From positions 62,001 to 126,000 of the forward strand of contig NW_019091535.1 in the NCBI RefSeq assembly GCF_001949145.1: a stretch of 64,000 bases of DNA. The letters run 5' to 3'. A program made the position numbers and the translations under genes. The DNA comes from Acanthaster planci. Taxonomy: Eukaryota > Echinodermata > Asteroidea > Valvatida > Acanthasteridae. Below the pieces are notes generated by a model. That model was not told the origin of the DNA. It made no database searches and worked only from the letters and a program-made list of their open reading frames with translations. Each line of letters starts with the position of its first letter. The stretch's first letter is position 1. Positions 10,485 through 25,500 of this stretch are shown here, in pieces.

Positions 10485-12350
10485 GCTTGTGTTGACACAT
10501 CATCTGTGAATTGTGACGAAAATCAAGTCCTGAGGTATTTTCATATTGCAATTACATGCTGTATTTGCTGATCTCTATTCACTTGTTCACAATGGATTGA
10601 ACTGTGAGGTATTTTTTCCAGGTTCGTGATTCGTGTGAAAGTTGAAGAAAATGATACCAAAGCCGAAATTCTATTTCCACATCAAAAAAATTAAAACTAT
10701 ATATAGGTAATTTTAAAGTGTGTTGCAAAATATGAAAAAAAGTGTGTTTTCCAACTGCCAGTTTTGCAAACTCTAATTTGGCATGATATGATCTTTTATC
10801 GCTCCATTTACATATATGTATGTTCGTACATGTACTGCATGAATATTCTAGCCATTTTAAAATGTTCCTGTCAGTTAACAGTAAACTGCTCCATTTAGCT
10901 TTTAAACATAATCCGATTAAGAATCTGAAATATCCTTATCATGGACAATTCCTGCCAGAGTTTGACCCTGAGCTGTTAAGAGTGAGAAGTTTGGTAGAAT
11001 TGTTGAAGCTAAATTTTAAAAAATCATACAAACTTCAAAGAAAACTAAGCAATCACATCGTGGCTATTCAACAGAATTTGGAATTATGAGTTAACCACTG
11101 AAAGCAGGTGTTACCAGTATGAATCATATGAGCTTGAGTTGTGAAACACTTGTCCAACTTAATCAGACTCCGAAGTCATCTTGTTGTGTACATGTACAGG
11201 TATGTCGTCTCCTCGTGTTTGAAGAGTGCAGTGTTCATGCAGCAGGGTCCCGCTAAAAGTTTGTGTCGGTGTTCCTCGAAGTTACCCTGTCAGAAGTAAT
11301 GTGTGCTTGTAGATGTACCTGTAACTCATAATGATTAAATGACCAGTATATAATTGAACCGCTAGTTTAGTCAGGAAATCCTGCATGCAGGTGCATTATT
11401 GGATATCAGTGCTGCCCTGTATAAACCGAGTTATAGCTCTCCTTCATGCCCAGCTTATGCCCATATCAAAATGATCAAAATATGAGCAAACCAAATTAGG
11501 CCAATAATATCCTTTCTAGAAGAATGGTACATTAATCATGTGAATGAGAATGATCATGGATTGGACAGTGTTCACATCTAATTCTGAATACTTACATGTA
11601 GGTGTACATACATGTAAGCCCGTGGTTAGCGTGGTACTTAATGCATTGTTATTGCACATTGAAATGTGCATTTCAGCAAGATGTTATTGTCCACTATCTA
11701 TTAAAATATCATCTCCATCATTTAAATATCGTGAGTGGTATATAAAAAGTATCATAGTGTGTTTGGTGATCATGCTTTACATGAAGAAAAGATTAAATGT
11801 TTGTAATTTTTTTTTAAAGTTTTATTCCCAGGAGTTATGCGGAGCATGATATTGGCAAAACTAGGATGCTTGGCAACCAGTCATCAATGTCTTGATGGTT
11901 GCATTTGGTACAAATGTAAGACTTGTGTATTAAATGAACTTGGTGCATTGTTTTCCTGTGGAATCTTCGGAGGCCAATTCTGCATTCCATGGTGCTAATA
12001 CCAAGACAGCTGTATTTCTGACAAAGATATCTTTACTGCACCAGTGCTGACTTTTAAATATTTAAATCATTTTAGCATTTCAAATTTTACAGCCTTGTCT
12101 GATATACAGTTTTAAGCTGCACAAGAATGTATGGAAGTGGGTTTTTTTCTTGAATGTTTTAACGTAGTATCTCATGTTCTGAATAATTTTTTGTGTTTTA
12201 CATTCCATTTATACATTTCCTTTTTTCTTTATCGCTTGCTTGCTTCCATCGTTACAGCTTTAGCAGACATTTTGATGTCAACTAGAATGAAAAGTTATTC
12301 CCCGTTTTGGGCAAATTTTTATTTGTATGCAGACCTATGCATCAAACAGT

Positions 12351-12356
12351 AATAAA
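12351..12356 (+). terminator. Candidate poly(A) signal of GAS2L
   Basis: AATAAA, the first canonical hexamer I find downstream of the GAS2L stop, giving a 3' UTR of about 2.2 kb. Whether it is used cannot be seen from sequence. Confidence 0.4.
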
Positions 12357-13309
12357 GTGCCTTTTTGCAGGCCACCAATAGAACTAACTTTAATCTGTAC
12401 CATACCTTTGTTTGAAATAATGTTGAGATTTCTCTTCCTTAATTTATTAAGTTCTGATTTAAGTTATGCAAATTTTAATTTTAAGAAGTTTTTGAAGAGG
12501 TGGGGTAGCATTTGATGGGAATTCAATGTGCAAATTGTGTGATATAAAGCGAAGTGGAAGAGTGTGCATTGTGTGTAAGTTAAATGTAAAAAAAAAGCTG
12601 CTTCAATGTATGAAAGTGTAAAAAGAGATTGTTTTGTGAAGGTGAAACTTGGCACAGAATATAGGGAAATTAAACCAAGCCTTGTATGTAATGTCAAATA
12701 CATGTAAAAATAACAGCCAAGCGATGGCTTTCTTTCCGTCTGTTGTTCACTGTTTGTGTAGACTTGATGCCAGTCTGGTTGTTGGCTTTCTAGTTTGCAG
12801 CCTCACATGGTAGTTACAGATCAACACGATAAAATATAATGAGCTTTACATGCTACTGTGGTGAATTTTCATTATGTGCACTGTTTCATATCCAGCCAAA
12901 GATATGTAATTCCTAACAACTGCCAACTAATCATGGACCATTAGCTGGAGTAATGTCGATAGTTTATAGGTGTGCATGAAGACATTGACTAAGCCAGACT
13001 TGAGGTAAGCCTATAGTTAACCTGGAGTGAAACATTTAGCTGAAACCAGGAATTACATCTGTGAAAAAAATGACTGATGTTGGTATCTCCAGCTGCAGCC
13101 AGGTTATTTGGACATATAGCCACACATAAGTAGTACTAAGGTTTCAAGGCGCCTCACCCAAGTCATGTTCACACTTTACCCCTACATTGGAATTTCTCTT
13201 GTCTTTCAGCATTGTGCATGTAATCTACCTGTAGTGGAGGCACAAGTCAGGACACAAGTCTCTGCAAAAGTAACATTGATGGACAGTGGCTAGGGATTGA
13301 ATGGAAAGC

Positions 13310-13590
13310 CCTAGTGCAACTCATTTGAGCAGCTTGTGGCTTGACTTGAAAACTGGATGACTTGGGCATGATAGGTGACTGACTTTTGATGGGGTGACAT
13401 GTCCCTGCAAGTCCATCATAAGTCCATTACAAGTCATGTTGTCTTAAACCACATCTCAAGCTGTTCAAATGAACTGTAACGAAAGCATTCCTTTGTCTTC
13501 TTCAGCCTGTTACTTGTAACTTGTCTTTATGAGTAGACTCCTGAAGGGACTTGTGAAAGGACTTGTGGTGGACTCAACTACAACTGTGCT
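13310..13590. mobile_element. Dispersed repeat, copy 2 (opposite orientation)
   Basis: Carries the reverse complement of the shared core (AAAGCATTCCTTTGTC, around 13482) flanked by AAGTCC/GGACTTGTG motifs in opposing orientation, and ends near CTACAACTGTGC. Boundaries are approximate. Confidence 0.55.
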
Positions 13591-14420
13591 CTTTTTTAGG
13601 TCACCATTGTCAGCAGGATTTGATGTAAGCATTCTGCTTGCTGTGTTGAGCACTTATGGCCTCTTTGTAATAAGATTCTGTAAGAGGTAGTTCACATCTA
13701 AAGGGCATTTTTAAATGATACTTGAAATAGTGGTTTGGTTACTGATGGTTTTGTTGTGAACAGAAAATTTGGTGAGTTCTGAAAATTTGCTGTGAATGGA
13801 AGTATGAAAAACAGACGTAAAGGAAGCCATCTTTATTGTAAATGGGTTTATTGTGTTAGTTGTTACAGCAAGGTAGTTACAAAAAAAAGACCTTGATTTT
13901 TCATTTCAGTCGTTATCTTTGAAAAGTGAGCAGAATAAAAGAAAGCCTGCATTTACGAGGATAGATTGCTATCATTATGTGTTTTCCATTCTGACAAAAA
14001 TCCTCCATGGGTAAAAAAAGAGACAGGCTGGTAGGAAAAATGTCAACTTGGTGCGCAGCAGCACTGAAGACAGTGCATTTCAGGGGAATTTATCATATGT
14101 GCTCAGCGTGTCCCTCTTCCAAGTGTCAGGTGTGATTCCACTTGAATTTTTATCCGACATTTGTTTGGAAATCTGGGATAGTCACCGGTCCAACGCACAT
14201 GGTCATCCTTCATAAGCATATAGTAAGGAATGCAGGTTTTATTACATGTTCAGTACGTCATGTGACCCACACGCACGTTTCGTACCATGTCTCATAGTTA
14301 CATGTATCACCTGTTGTCTGACAATTCACTAACATGTAAACTTTGAGGTGTTTTCAATGGGAAGCATGCTGAGCACTCAGTAAGCAGTCATACAACTCTC
14401 CTGTTTTTCAGTGTTTGGTC

Positions 14421-14521
14421 TTTATTCGGATATTACTTTGCATTCTGCACTTCTATGTAAATTCTCAAATAACAATAATTACAAAGTTGACTTGTCACTA
14501 CTGTAGAAATCACATTTTATT
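14421..14521 (-). terminator. Candidate poly(A) signals of the septin gene
   Basis: Two TTTATT hexamers (AATAAA on the minus strand) at 14516-14521 and 14421-14426. They would give a septin 3' UTR of roughly 1.8-1.9 kb. Use is not provable here. Confidence 0.35.
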
Positions 14522-16311
14522 AGATTACACGACAGACATCCAGTCTGCTTCGAAAGGTTTACTCTATCAAATTCAAAATCCAATTGAAAAGTAATGCTTT
14601 GAATTCAATTAAATAAATCACACCAAATTTGTCATTCAGATCATCGTTTTATGACCGTGTCGTGCCATCAAGAAAATCAAATCACATTCTCTTTTTTAAA
14701 TGCCACATTTTGTTTATCTTATTTTAATCTATTCCATAACCAAAACCTAAATGGCCACAATAGTTTCACTGAAAACGTCATCCAGAATAAATATGTCTCC
14801 AAATATATGCATACCAAATAAATACAAACGTTTTAGTTGAATTTGGGGAATGAAAGCTTTTGAAAAATATTTTTCTGTGAATGTAGCTCTGTATAAAAAT
14901 GCATACAAAGTGTGCCATATAACTGTTTGGAACAAATGTGCATTTTGAGATAGAAGACATTGATTTTTAAGGACAATACTGATTTTTGTTCATATATGAA
15001 TGCGTCTAATACAGATGAGACTGGTCATGGGGTCACTTTATACTCAAGAAGGCCCCCGCTCATGGTGGAAGCACTGTTCCTGTGACTGACTAGAAAAACT
15101 GTTGAGACTCAGTTTTATGGTCATTTGTTGGCACAGTTCATATATCATTATTAGGGCCTGGCCTCCCTGATGTATAGTAACATGGGTGTCAATCTCAAGG
15201 GATTGGGGTATATTTCCCCTTCCACCAACTTTTTGAGGGGTAATGGGCCAGTTGAACATCCCCCCCCCACACTTTTTGGTCACAAGAAATAAAACTGTGA
15301 GGTTAGTTCAAATGTTCTGATAACCTAACTGGAGGACAAATATGAAATGAGTATCTGTAGCATGAGCAGCGATCCTTGGTGTAATATGGTCTCCGGGTCC
15401 AAACCCCACCCTACTTTTCAACTTCTTTGGACGAGCAGTACATGTACGTGTACATAGATTTTGGTCATCCCCGTGTCCCCACTGTCAGAGATTTAAGCCA
15501 CTGTATAGCAATTGCATAACCGTTTCGGTCTGTTCTAAATGCAGTGATAGGAGGAACTTAAAAAGCCCTGCCCCTTCCAAGGAGCACCATAAGAAGAATC
15601 CTTACTTAAAACTCTTCAAAATACTTGGCCGAGATGACATCTTTCCTTCAGCTGTCTATTCTTTCTAAAGTGAAAGACTGCTTTTAAATAACAATTTTTA
15701 AAGAATTTGTTCATTCAAGCACCCTTTAAAATAATCATTGCAAATGGATATGATATCAGATCCTAGCCTGCATAGCTTTTCTTATTGACATGCCAAAAAT
15801 TAGACTGGAATTCTGTATGTACATCATTGGCATCAAGTGCATGCTACATTTGGTGGTCATGATCAATATTTACAAATGCCATTGTTTCCCACATGACATG
15901 CAGCAACATTCCAAGCTCACTGTTTCAGCAAATTTGAACTTAATATGCAAAATGTTAACACAAAACTGCATTCTACTGCTTTTCTATAGGGTACAAGCTA
16001 CTCTGACAATGACCCAGAAAATATTTTATAATACGGTACCTCTGAGATGTTGAGACTGCTTGCCAACCTGACTATCTTGTCACAAGGTTACCTGACAACA
16101 GTGCCCTCAAACTATCTCTGGAAACCCCCAACCTAAAGTAATAATACTCAATTACCCTTCTCATGGCCCTCCTCAAGTTCACTTGCAAACATTCAGTGGC
16201 CATCTTGAGAGTACTAGCTTTTGTCTCCAAAGTAACAGAGCCGCATCAAAATGGTGGACTGCTGGATTGTACTAAGATGTCACTGGTTAGGAACTCTTTA
16301 GAACCTCATCA

Positions 16312-16582
16312 TCATACTTCCACAGTGCTGCTCCTGCTGTCGTTAGGATCGTTCATTTCCCCAGGGAGGGAAGACGTGTCGCTGCTCTCAGCATTGTTGT
16401 TCGTAGCCAGGTCGGCCAGGCTGCCCTTGTTGCTGCCGCCGTTGCTTTGCTGCTTGGCCATCTCGGCCTGCATCTTCAGCAGTATCTCCTGCATCTTCCT
16501 CAGCTCTGCTTCCTTCTCCTCCAGCATCCGGTCCTTCTCACTGACCTCTTTGGTGGCAATGGAGTCCTTCCGGATGGAGTTC
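16312..16582 (-). CDS. SEPTIN4/5: Septin exon 12: coiled coil, Ser/Asn tail and stop
   Basis: 271 bp from acceptor atacag to TGA at 16312-16314. Encodes a heptad-like coil ([20 protein letters not shown] and on) and a 40-residue Gly/Ser/Asn/Asp-rich end. The coil is short, as in the SEPT2 group and unlike SEPT6/SEPT7. Confidence 0.93.
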
Positions 16583-19500
16583 CTGTATGGAGAGAGGTGA
16601 AGGGGTAAGAACGATCGCAATGAAAAATCTCATATCAAATACTGAGGTAATGTTGGTTCCCTATGTGCTGATTTGGGCTGAAGAGGCTGCTGTAGTTGTG
16701 GAACATATCTGGATACTTCATCTTTTCATAAGCAACTTTAATGAAAAGAAAAGTCACTTCCCAGTCTGTGAGGTAATTAAATTCAAGTCCTAATATTTGG
16801 GACTCTCGATACTGTGTACAAGAGTTCCAAATTAAAAGTGAAAAAATAGACTGATGCATGGAACAACCTGTCCACTGTGTACTACTGCATTAATCAAATA
16901 TATATCACAAGGCTGGTATCTTGTCTCTACATCCACATATTCACTCAAAAGATGCAAGAAGACTATAGATACCAGTCTAGTCTTGTCTAGTCTAGTCTAG
17001 TCTGGTCTTGGGCTTCAAACTGAAAGCACTTGATTTCCCTCCTAGGTGCAAAATGCTGAAGAAATGTCTCCTCAACTAACTAACTTGAAGACTGCAAGCT
17101 TGGCTTGAGAAGTACTTTGTCTATGCTTCAAGAAACGTTAGGAGAAATTTTCACCAAACAGCAAGTAAAGTTGGCCTCAGTGAGATTCACTCAAGTCTCA
17201 AGGTTCCAGTCTGGGTAAGTGCCTTTCTTCAACACTCAGCTCTCATCCCCTTCTTAAGATGACTACAATATGAAATCTGTGCACTAATGCGTACCCTCAA
17301 TGTATGTGATGAAAAATAAGTTTGGGCAGGGTTGTACTTGAGCACAGTACTGAGACTAAGATTTGAACTCCATTTAAAAACTCACTGGACTACTGAGTCC
17401 AGTGGCTTGTAACATTTACTGGACAGAAACCAGAGTTATAAGACGCTGCACCAACACCAGACATGCATGAGTGTTGCTAAAAAGATTCATTTTGTACATT
17501 TTTTTTGGGGGGGGGGTTGCCAGTGCCATTCAGAAGAACTTAGTCAAAACTAGACTACCTGACTTCAGTGGCTTATCCGGTGGGGGAGGCAGGGGAAACT
17601 CCCCCCCCCACAGATTTTTTGTTTTTTGGTATTTTTAATCCCTCATAGGTGAATAGAAAAGAAAGTAATCGGTATATTTACTAAATATTAGCTCCAAACC
17701 CAAAGAGAACAAAAAAACAACAGCAGCAAATAAAAGCAAGGACGCAGGATCGTGAGTAAGGCTTCTGATTTTTTTATCTCCTCCAACATGTTGAATGAGC
17801 TCGACGCCGCATTCGCTTTCGATTTTGCCCCCTTGACACCAAAAGCTGGATATGCAACTGCCCGATTTTAATGGTCCTGTGGGCTGCACAAGACTGCCAT
17901 CGATTTCAATGCACATGGTTCAGTGGCTTAATGCAATATCTGAACCCTGACTACATTCTACACCGGCATAGGCCACATTCAGTTTGACCTGAATTATTGT
18001 ACATGTACATGCAATCTGTACCTAGTACACGTGAACTACATGACAGTTGGAATGCCAAACCCACAGAACATTATTGCTAGATTGAAGAGAGCCCTCTCTT
18101 GTTATACATGTATTATAAATTAAGTCCATGGGGAAACTGCAATGATCCAAGTTACGTAATTTTTCCGTCTTTCTGATCATGTAGGGAGAATTTACTTAAT
18201 GTATAGCACCTTCAGTGTACCAATTTTAAGGACTCCTGACGCATGTATACACCCCCTAAACATGTGACGTGAGAAATGTGATGACCATTTGTGTGCCCAA
18301 TGCTCAGGTTAAGACGTTAATTGTTTGTATACATTTAGATGGAAACTGCCTGTGTATACTCCATGCCATATGTACAAAAAACTAGAGGGTGCACAGGCGT
18401 GTCGCCTAAACTGGAGCCCTAACGATTGATCAAACAGCCCCATCAAATGTTTGAGCATGGTGATCGTGACTCATTGCGTGAAGGGAAGCATCAATTAGAA
18501 TATATATAGGAAACAGCCTTCAACTCACAGTCGCTCCTGCTTGACGTCTGGGTTATCTGTCTCGTCTTGGATTCTCCGCAGGCGATAGTTCTCATAATGC
18601 AGGTCACGTGTAACATCTTTCAGGTCCTGCATGTGTGTCCTGGTACCCAGCACAAAAATACATTGCACTCCATATCTTCAACACCTAACCACAAACATAC
18701 ACCCTGGAAGTTCTAGGGTCCACCAAAATGAATTCTCCAAGGCATATGTCATCTCCTCTGCAATTTGCATTTTCCAGAGGGTTTTTTGTTTTAGGACAAC
18801 TCCTAGAATAGTTTAGGACAAGTGTAAAAAACTGGGAACCTGGACACTCTTTTAAAAATGCTTGAGGATATTGCACTAAACTTTGACATTGTGCCAAACT
18901 TTGACAAAATCTTAGGAACTGTAATTCGATAAATCAGAGATAAAAGATGTGCACATCAGTCGAAATGCTGAAGCCACATTGTTTTGCATCAGTCTTGATT
19001 TAACTGAAAAAAATCATGGAACTATCCAGAACTCAGGTAAATTATGGATGAATAACAGCAATGTTTGTCATCTGTTTTTGAATTACTGAACTGAAATAAA
19101 GCTATCTAAGTGTAGGTGGAATTCCTTCTTCATAACAATCTGTTTGCTGCTTTGCCATAATGTTTTGAAATGAACACTCTGCTGCATATAACTCACCTAA
19201 TAAGCATGTTTCTCAGTTTCACAAAGTCACAATGTTTGGGATTCTCCACTGCAAAAAACAAACACTACATGTAACATATGATCTGCATAGAAGTCTAAAA
19301 GGAAACTTTTTCCTAGCAATTGTGACGCTGCGATATATCTTGTAATATACGTTTTTTTAATTGTAACAGAAAAAATGAATAAGAGGTTTTATTCTGATCT
19401 ACAAAAGTTATTTTTTTATTGATAGTTTTCTCTCTCCCAAAGCTTTTGGTAACATTCATTTTGTGTACAGATCCTTTACAGGATTGGCAAATTGATTTTT

Positions 19501-22500
19501 CCAAGACTTTTGGCAAACCTAATTGTAGAAATTCTGTGTAACACCCTCCTAGCTTATAATTGATGTTCCATTGATTGCTGCCACTAGAAACCTGCTCCTC
19601 AGATAACTTTCATCTACTTAATAGGGACCTACAGCAAGCACAGCCAAAACCACAAGTCTGAGGCTTCATAGAAAAGCCTCACCGTCACTTTGAGATGAAG
19701 ATGGAGTATATCTATAACTAAGACTTGGAGTACTTTGAGTCATAAAAGTGAGATACAGTGAAAGAGTTGAATCCTGGTTGTACCATATGTTTTAGCCAGG
19801 TCAGTTGCAGGTCCATTCGTAAGTCTAGTCACAAGTAAGAGAGCGCAAACAGTGATGAAGGAATGCTTTGCCACAGTTCACTGGAACAGGTTGTGACTGA
19901 ATTGCTTTGGTGGTACTAGATGAATTGTGGTGGACTGTCTTAGAACAATCATTCTGTAACTCACCCTCAGTTATACCCCAGGGGTAGAGTCGACCACGCA
20001 CTCGCTTGCCTCCCACCTCCACCACCGTGTTACTGCCAATTACTGCAAAAGGAACGCTCTCCTGCAAAAGCACAGTAGTATAGAATCTTGTCAATTAACT
20101 ATAGAAACTTAAATGCTAAAAACACTGGCAAGGAGCAACTCAAGTAACTGTATATTGAATTGAGCTAAAGTGGCTCAAGAAATCATAACTCCACTCTTCT
20201 TAGGATTCAACTTACTGTGGCAGCCTATTTTAGTTCCTTAATATGTGTAAATGTACATGTCACTTCCACACAGCACCTGAACATTTTGAAAATGGACTGA
20301 CTGCAAAACGGATTCAAAGAAAGATATTCTGGACAGCTTTTAGATGACGTGCTGCTATACCAGTTGACTCTTAATCCTGCAGTTTTGGAATTTGGAGACT
20401 TAGGAGTCATAATTATGACTCCTAGATAGGATTAAAATTTGGGCAATTCACAGTAGTGCGCCTCCAAGAGTTTGCAATGCATTGGCCAATCAGGATGAAC
20501 GAAATCTGTCGATCCCTTCCAAACTCGCATTGGGTCTTGGTCAGGTCGTGATTGGCCAACGTGTTGCAAACTCTTGGAGGCACACTATTGTGAATCGCCC
20601 ATATTGACTCAACATGTTAGGGATGCTTGAGCCTACATTGGCACATTTAATCAGTGGGCACCAGTCCAGGGTTGGAGACATCACATGTTCATCCCTAAGC
20701 ATTCTCAATAAAAGAATGGCATTTCAGCTAGAAAAGTGAACAAGTAAATTTAAACTCTTCCCTGCTTTGCCCTCGAAAACACTTAGATATTAAGTGCTAT
20801 ATTGCAAGAGCTTAATTTATTCAAAATGTATGTGTCTAAATTCAAAGCAACTTTTTTTAAGCCATTTTCTGGCTTTGGAATTGCCTTTTGCTGTTCACTG
20901 CTTCCCCTGTGGATTCTGTGATAACATGTTTTACCTTCAGCTCCTTGTCTTGCTGTTTGTAATCGTCATCCTCATCGGAATCGCAGTCAGGGAAGCTGTA
21001 AATGTTGATATCATGCTCTTGAATCTCGCGCATTACCTGTCATACAAGACATCAGATTTTTCCCATTCATCAATTGCTCCAAAAAATTGGAACTTTCCTT
21101 CTGTTCTTTGCCATTTCACAAACCAAATTTCCATAGGGCATCAGTTTGCATAATTGATAAAATAAACTGATATCGAGTGTGTGATGAACATGATGGTGAT
21201 CTGCCTTTCTGGCACAGTCTCACATAAGCACCGAGTGTTCTGCAAAGATGCAGTTCATGTCACAACTAAATCAATGGATGAAAGCTTGATTTGTTAGTTA
21301 TTCTTTCCAACAATTTATTTGCATAAACCAGTTTTCCTTTGCCAGATGCAAGGACATACTTACCCTATTTTTCAGTGTCCGAACTTCAACTGGCGTCAGG
21401 CAATCTGCCTTTGCCAATACAGGTACAATGTTCACCTTGTCATGGAGTCGTTGCATAAAGCCAATATCAATGGGTCGCAATCTGGAAACAGGGACATTCA
21501 AGTATTAGAAAGCTAATGGGTAAATAACTAATCTCACTGGAAAAAAATGTGCGCATTGCAATTTCAAGTCATGATTTACAATATGATGTGAGAAAGACTC
21601 AACGAACAGGGACCAATGGGATACAAAATGTACACAACAAAATTTACAGGGTCCAAATTAAGGGCAACAAAGGAAAACCTTATCGACACAGAAGTATTAA
21701 ACCTGTGAGGCAGTGCCAAGCCAATTCACTATAAATCATATCGGGACACAAAACGAGGAAATGAATACGAGGAACTATGTTGTTATTTCTGAAATGTGAT
21801 AATGTAATCCAGTTCAGAATTCCTTCCAAGACCCAGTGCCTGAAATGGCCGTTGAGATGTAATCCTACTCCTCGGAGGCATTGATAATGGAGAGGTTTTA
21901 AGCGGTTCGATGACACCTAATTCTGTCATGGATTCCCCCGGGGACCCCATCTTTGCGTATGCATTTGGAATCCTGATGCGGGGACACGATAAGAACATCT
22001 TGCACATATTGGAGTATATTACAATCAGTGTGTGGCTAACAAAATTGTCTGCCAATGGATAATAAATTACCAAATTTGTTGGCTTGAACCTTTGTTTGGC
22101 ACAGTAATGAAATCTTCAAACTGGACACCAACTGGGGAAAACTATGGCACCCAAGACGCTGAACTTTATCAGTAGATTGTTCTGAATTTTTTTTTTTTCA
22201 CATAAACATAAATTTACACAGCTTGAATATCAAGAGTGAAAATTTAATATAAATCTCCTTTGGTGTATTGGGACCATTTATATACAATTAGATTTTTCAT
22301 GGGGGGTACTAAGGTTTTACTGAACAAGAGAGAGAGAGAGCATGTATGGTGCCTTCTTGTTACTCAGCTTCAAAATAATGATCTCTCACCTTTAAAAAAA
22401 GTGGCCTAAAATTGCGTGCAAAAAAGATTGAGTTTCGAATTCATCCATAAAGTTTTTTATCAAGTGAGAAAATTAACCTTCAGAAGTGCCCCACTTAGCG

Positions 22501-25500
22501 AAGGACTCCATAATAAAAAGTGTATTGGGCTCCACTGCACGATGTTTTTCAAGTTTCCAAGCAAACAAGATCTTTATTATTCACTTCACTCTATTATAAC
22601 CATTCTGGCAACAACTTCATAAAGAGCTTTCTTGTTTTCATTTCTTTTACATCCGAAAAGTTTAATTCAACAAATATTAGTACAAAGTAATCCAAGCGGA
22701 GGAATACTTAACCAGCCTATTCACACAATCTTACCCGTGTCCATACGGTGAGATAAAGTAGAGACAGCAATGAACTCTGTTGTCCACAATATTCTTACGA
22801 TTCAGACCACTTTCGTCCTCATAATACTGGGCGAATTGTTCTTCAATGTAGTCAATAATCGGTGTCCATCTAACAGCAAAATATTTGTGGAAAAGCCGAA
22901 ATAAGTTCACTTTAAAAGTTGTCGTTTTTGTTGGGTTGTTGACATGGGCTGTATAAGTTATCAAGTCGTCGTTAAAACTTGTCCCTCGCCTTCAGAAATC
23001 AAGCAAAATGTTGTATTCGTAATGCAACTGAAAAAAAGACACTCAGGGAAAAAAGCGAATTGACTGTTGGTTCAGCAACTTCTTCTCACTATTTCCAAAC
23101 GATTCAGATGTAATAATAAAACTAAAACAAACCCTATATGCTTATTGATTGAACACTACACCTGCATCGACAACACGATTCGGCCGTAATCTCTACTATG
23201 CAGTTATTCTAACTTTGCTTTGTCAACTTACGAGTCGTTGCAATTGACCGAGTCCCCGAAACCCGGTGTGTCGACCACAGTCAATCTGAGCCGAACTCCC
23301 TGCTCCTCGATGTCGACTGAACATCGTTGAATATCTACTGTCTTCTCGATACGCTCTGCGGAGACATGGGGGGTAGTGGGAGCTCCAAATAATTAGTAGC
23401 AATCATTAACCTGTTGAACCTCAAATGGGCTTGTGTGGTTTTTCTTCTAATCATCTCACATCTAGGGAATGTACGTAAACGTATTTTGATTCAAGCTTTA
23501 ACAGTCTGATCATCTCAAATGAGAGATCAGATCTGTGCCATGTAGCTACGATTTTATCAGAAGTTGACATGACACACACATTTATTCTCCATTAAGTTGG
23601 CTTTCAAAGTTCTTGACATCGTCGACGTTTTCATCGTCCAAACATTAGCATTTCTTTAAACTGAATGCATACTAAACCGTTTGCTTTTTCTTTTTTCGAG
23701 AGACATAATACTCGTAAAAAATTGTATGTGATGTCAGAACGTCTGCAAGAATCACTTTGGTAACAGATCAAGGTTATACGTAACTTGAACATCAAACAAA
23801 AAAAGGAATTCCGCCCGGGATCTTTTTCAGGGTTTTATTAGCCTCTGCTTCTACACAAATTTCAAATAGCCATATTGGAGGCAGCTGTTATATAAATATA
23901 GAAAAGACAATGCCCAGTTTGTTTTAATACATCAACAGAATTCTGGAGAATTTTGTTAATAACATTTCAACCTCAATAAAGCAACGCCCTCGCAACCATT
24001 CATCCTTCAATGCTGCCATCTGATCAGCGAGTGCGCACTTCAAGGAATATTCCGTGAACGAAACTATACCTCAGGAAACTACAATTTAAGTCAGTTTACA
24101 GAAGCGAACACTCTAAAAGCTTTTACACTCTAAAAGCGAGATGTTTGCAGATCTAAACAAACGCCGGAAACACTAGCGTAGGATTGTAACAGGAAATAAA
24201 TTTACCATCTGCAGTTAGTTCCCGTCTTTCCTTGTACAGGTCTGTCAGAAACAAACTATTTACTAAGGTCGATTTACCAAGACCTGATTCTCCTGTTGAG
24301 AAAAGAGAAAGTATCTTACAATACATTATAAATATTAGCTTTGGAAAAGAATAACACAACACTGAACGCTTGAACTAAAAACCAGAAAAATGTTTCGCTC
24401 TTAGCAAAATATTTATTCTATTGTTTGATATGAGCGTTCTTCGCTGCTCGTAAATCACATGCTCACATATCGTGATTACACGCTCAAGTGTTATATTCGA
24501 CGGTTAAAAACCGTGGAAAATGGATGATTAGGCCTAGTTGATTTCCAATATACTAAGCGTGCATAAAGGGGTCGCTTTTACGAAGAATTTAATGTGTATT
24601 TACATTTGAGCTTGTGAAAGAAATTGGGAATACTATGCAATTTTGAGTTCGGAGATCTTGTGCAGAAAGGTTCTTTTCTAAAGTAAATACTTTATGTCAC
24701 TTTAGTTTTCAATCAAATCAAGCCAGATGGTTGTATGTCTACACGGGATGTTCAAAAGGATGCACTTGTACGTACAACGCGATTTTTTCATCGATTCCAG
24801 AAAGACAAGATTCAGGAGTTCAGAATCGAGCATGGGATGTTCCAAAACAGTCTGCTGACATTCTAACTCAGTAAATAACATTTTCACGGAAATCCATGCG
24901 CCGTGTCAAAGCAGTACAATGTTTGTAATTATCGTTGGTATCCAATTAATAATTGCCTACGCAGCACCAAAGTCTGATGACTCTATTGCACGCGTGTGGC
25001 ACCACACTTTGGTTTGGGGCATAAGTTTTCAAAGGTTTGTGTAACTTGACACATTTGTATTTTTATGTAATTTTGCTTTCTGTAAATTTCCAGAACATCT
25101 ACTGGAATGATTCTCTGGGGTGAATGACAGGTGACATTGGTGAAACTTTGTGTACCAGCAAGAACTTGAAATATTTTGTAACTATACATAATTTCTGTCC
25201 GATAATTTGCATAGTTGTACTGAATAATTGGTTAATTCAACAAATATGTGACCTTAGGGATGGATTTGCACAAAAGTGTAGGCAGTTGATTTTTGACTGA
25301 CGCTGCGTGCATGACATCGAACAACTGCCTTTTCACAGATCTTCACCATTCTGTCAAAATGTGACTTCTATAATGCAACGTCAGATCAAAAAAGAAAGGG
25401 GGGAATAAATATAAAAAATGAAGTAAAAATTGCCTCAATGTCTTCAACCTAGTTACCTTTCCTTACCTAAAAACACTCTCGCGCCAATTTATCACAGAAA

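Larger units (their letters stand above)
10138..16311. other. Convergent spacer holding the 3' UTRs of GAS2L (+) and septin (-)
   Basis: AT-rich with no supported coding exon. The GAS2L side carries a repeat element at 10217-10484 and the first AATAAA at 12351. The septin side has antisense AATAAA (TTTATT on the plus strand) at 14516-14521 and 14421-14426. A second copy of the dispersed repeat lies at about 13310-13590. Confidence 0.65.
18640..19964 (-). other. Septin introns 10 and 9 (around exon 19197-19248)
   Basis: AT-rich, no additional coding segment. Intron 9 contains the diverged third copy of the dispersed repeat at about 19815-19945. Confidence 0.6.

Noticed and set aside
15370-15430. 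Weak tRNA-like B-box (GGGTCCAAACCCC)
   Set aside because: No A-box or stem structure found nearby.
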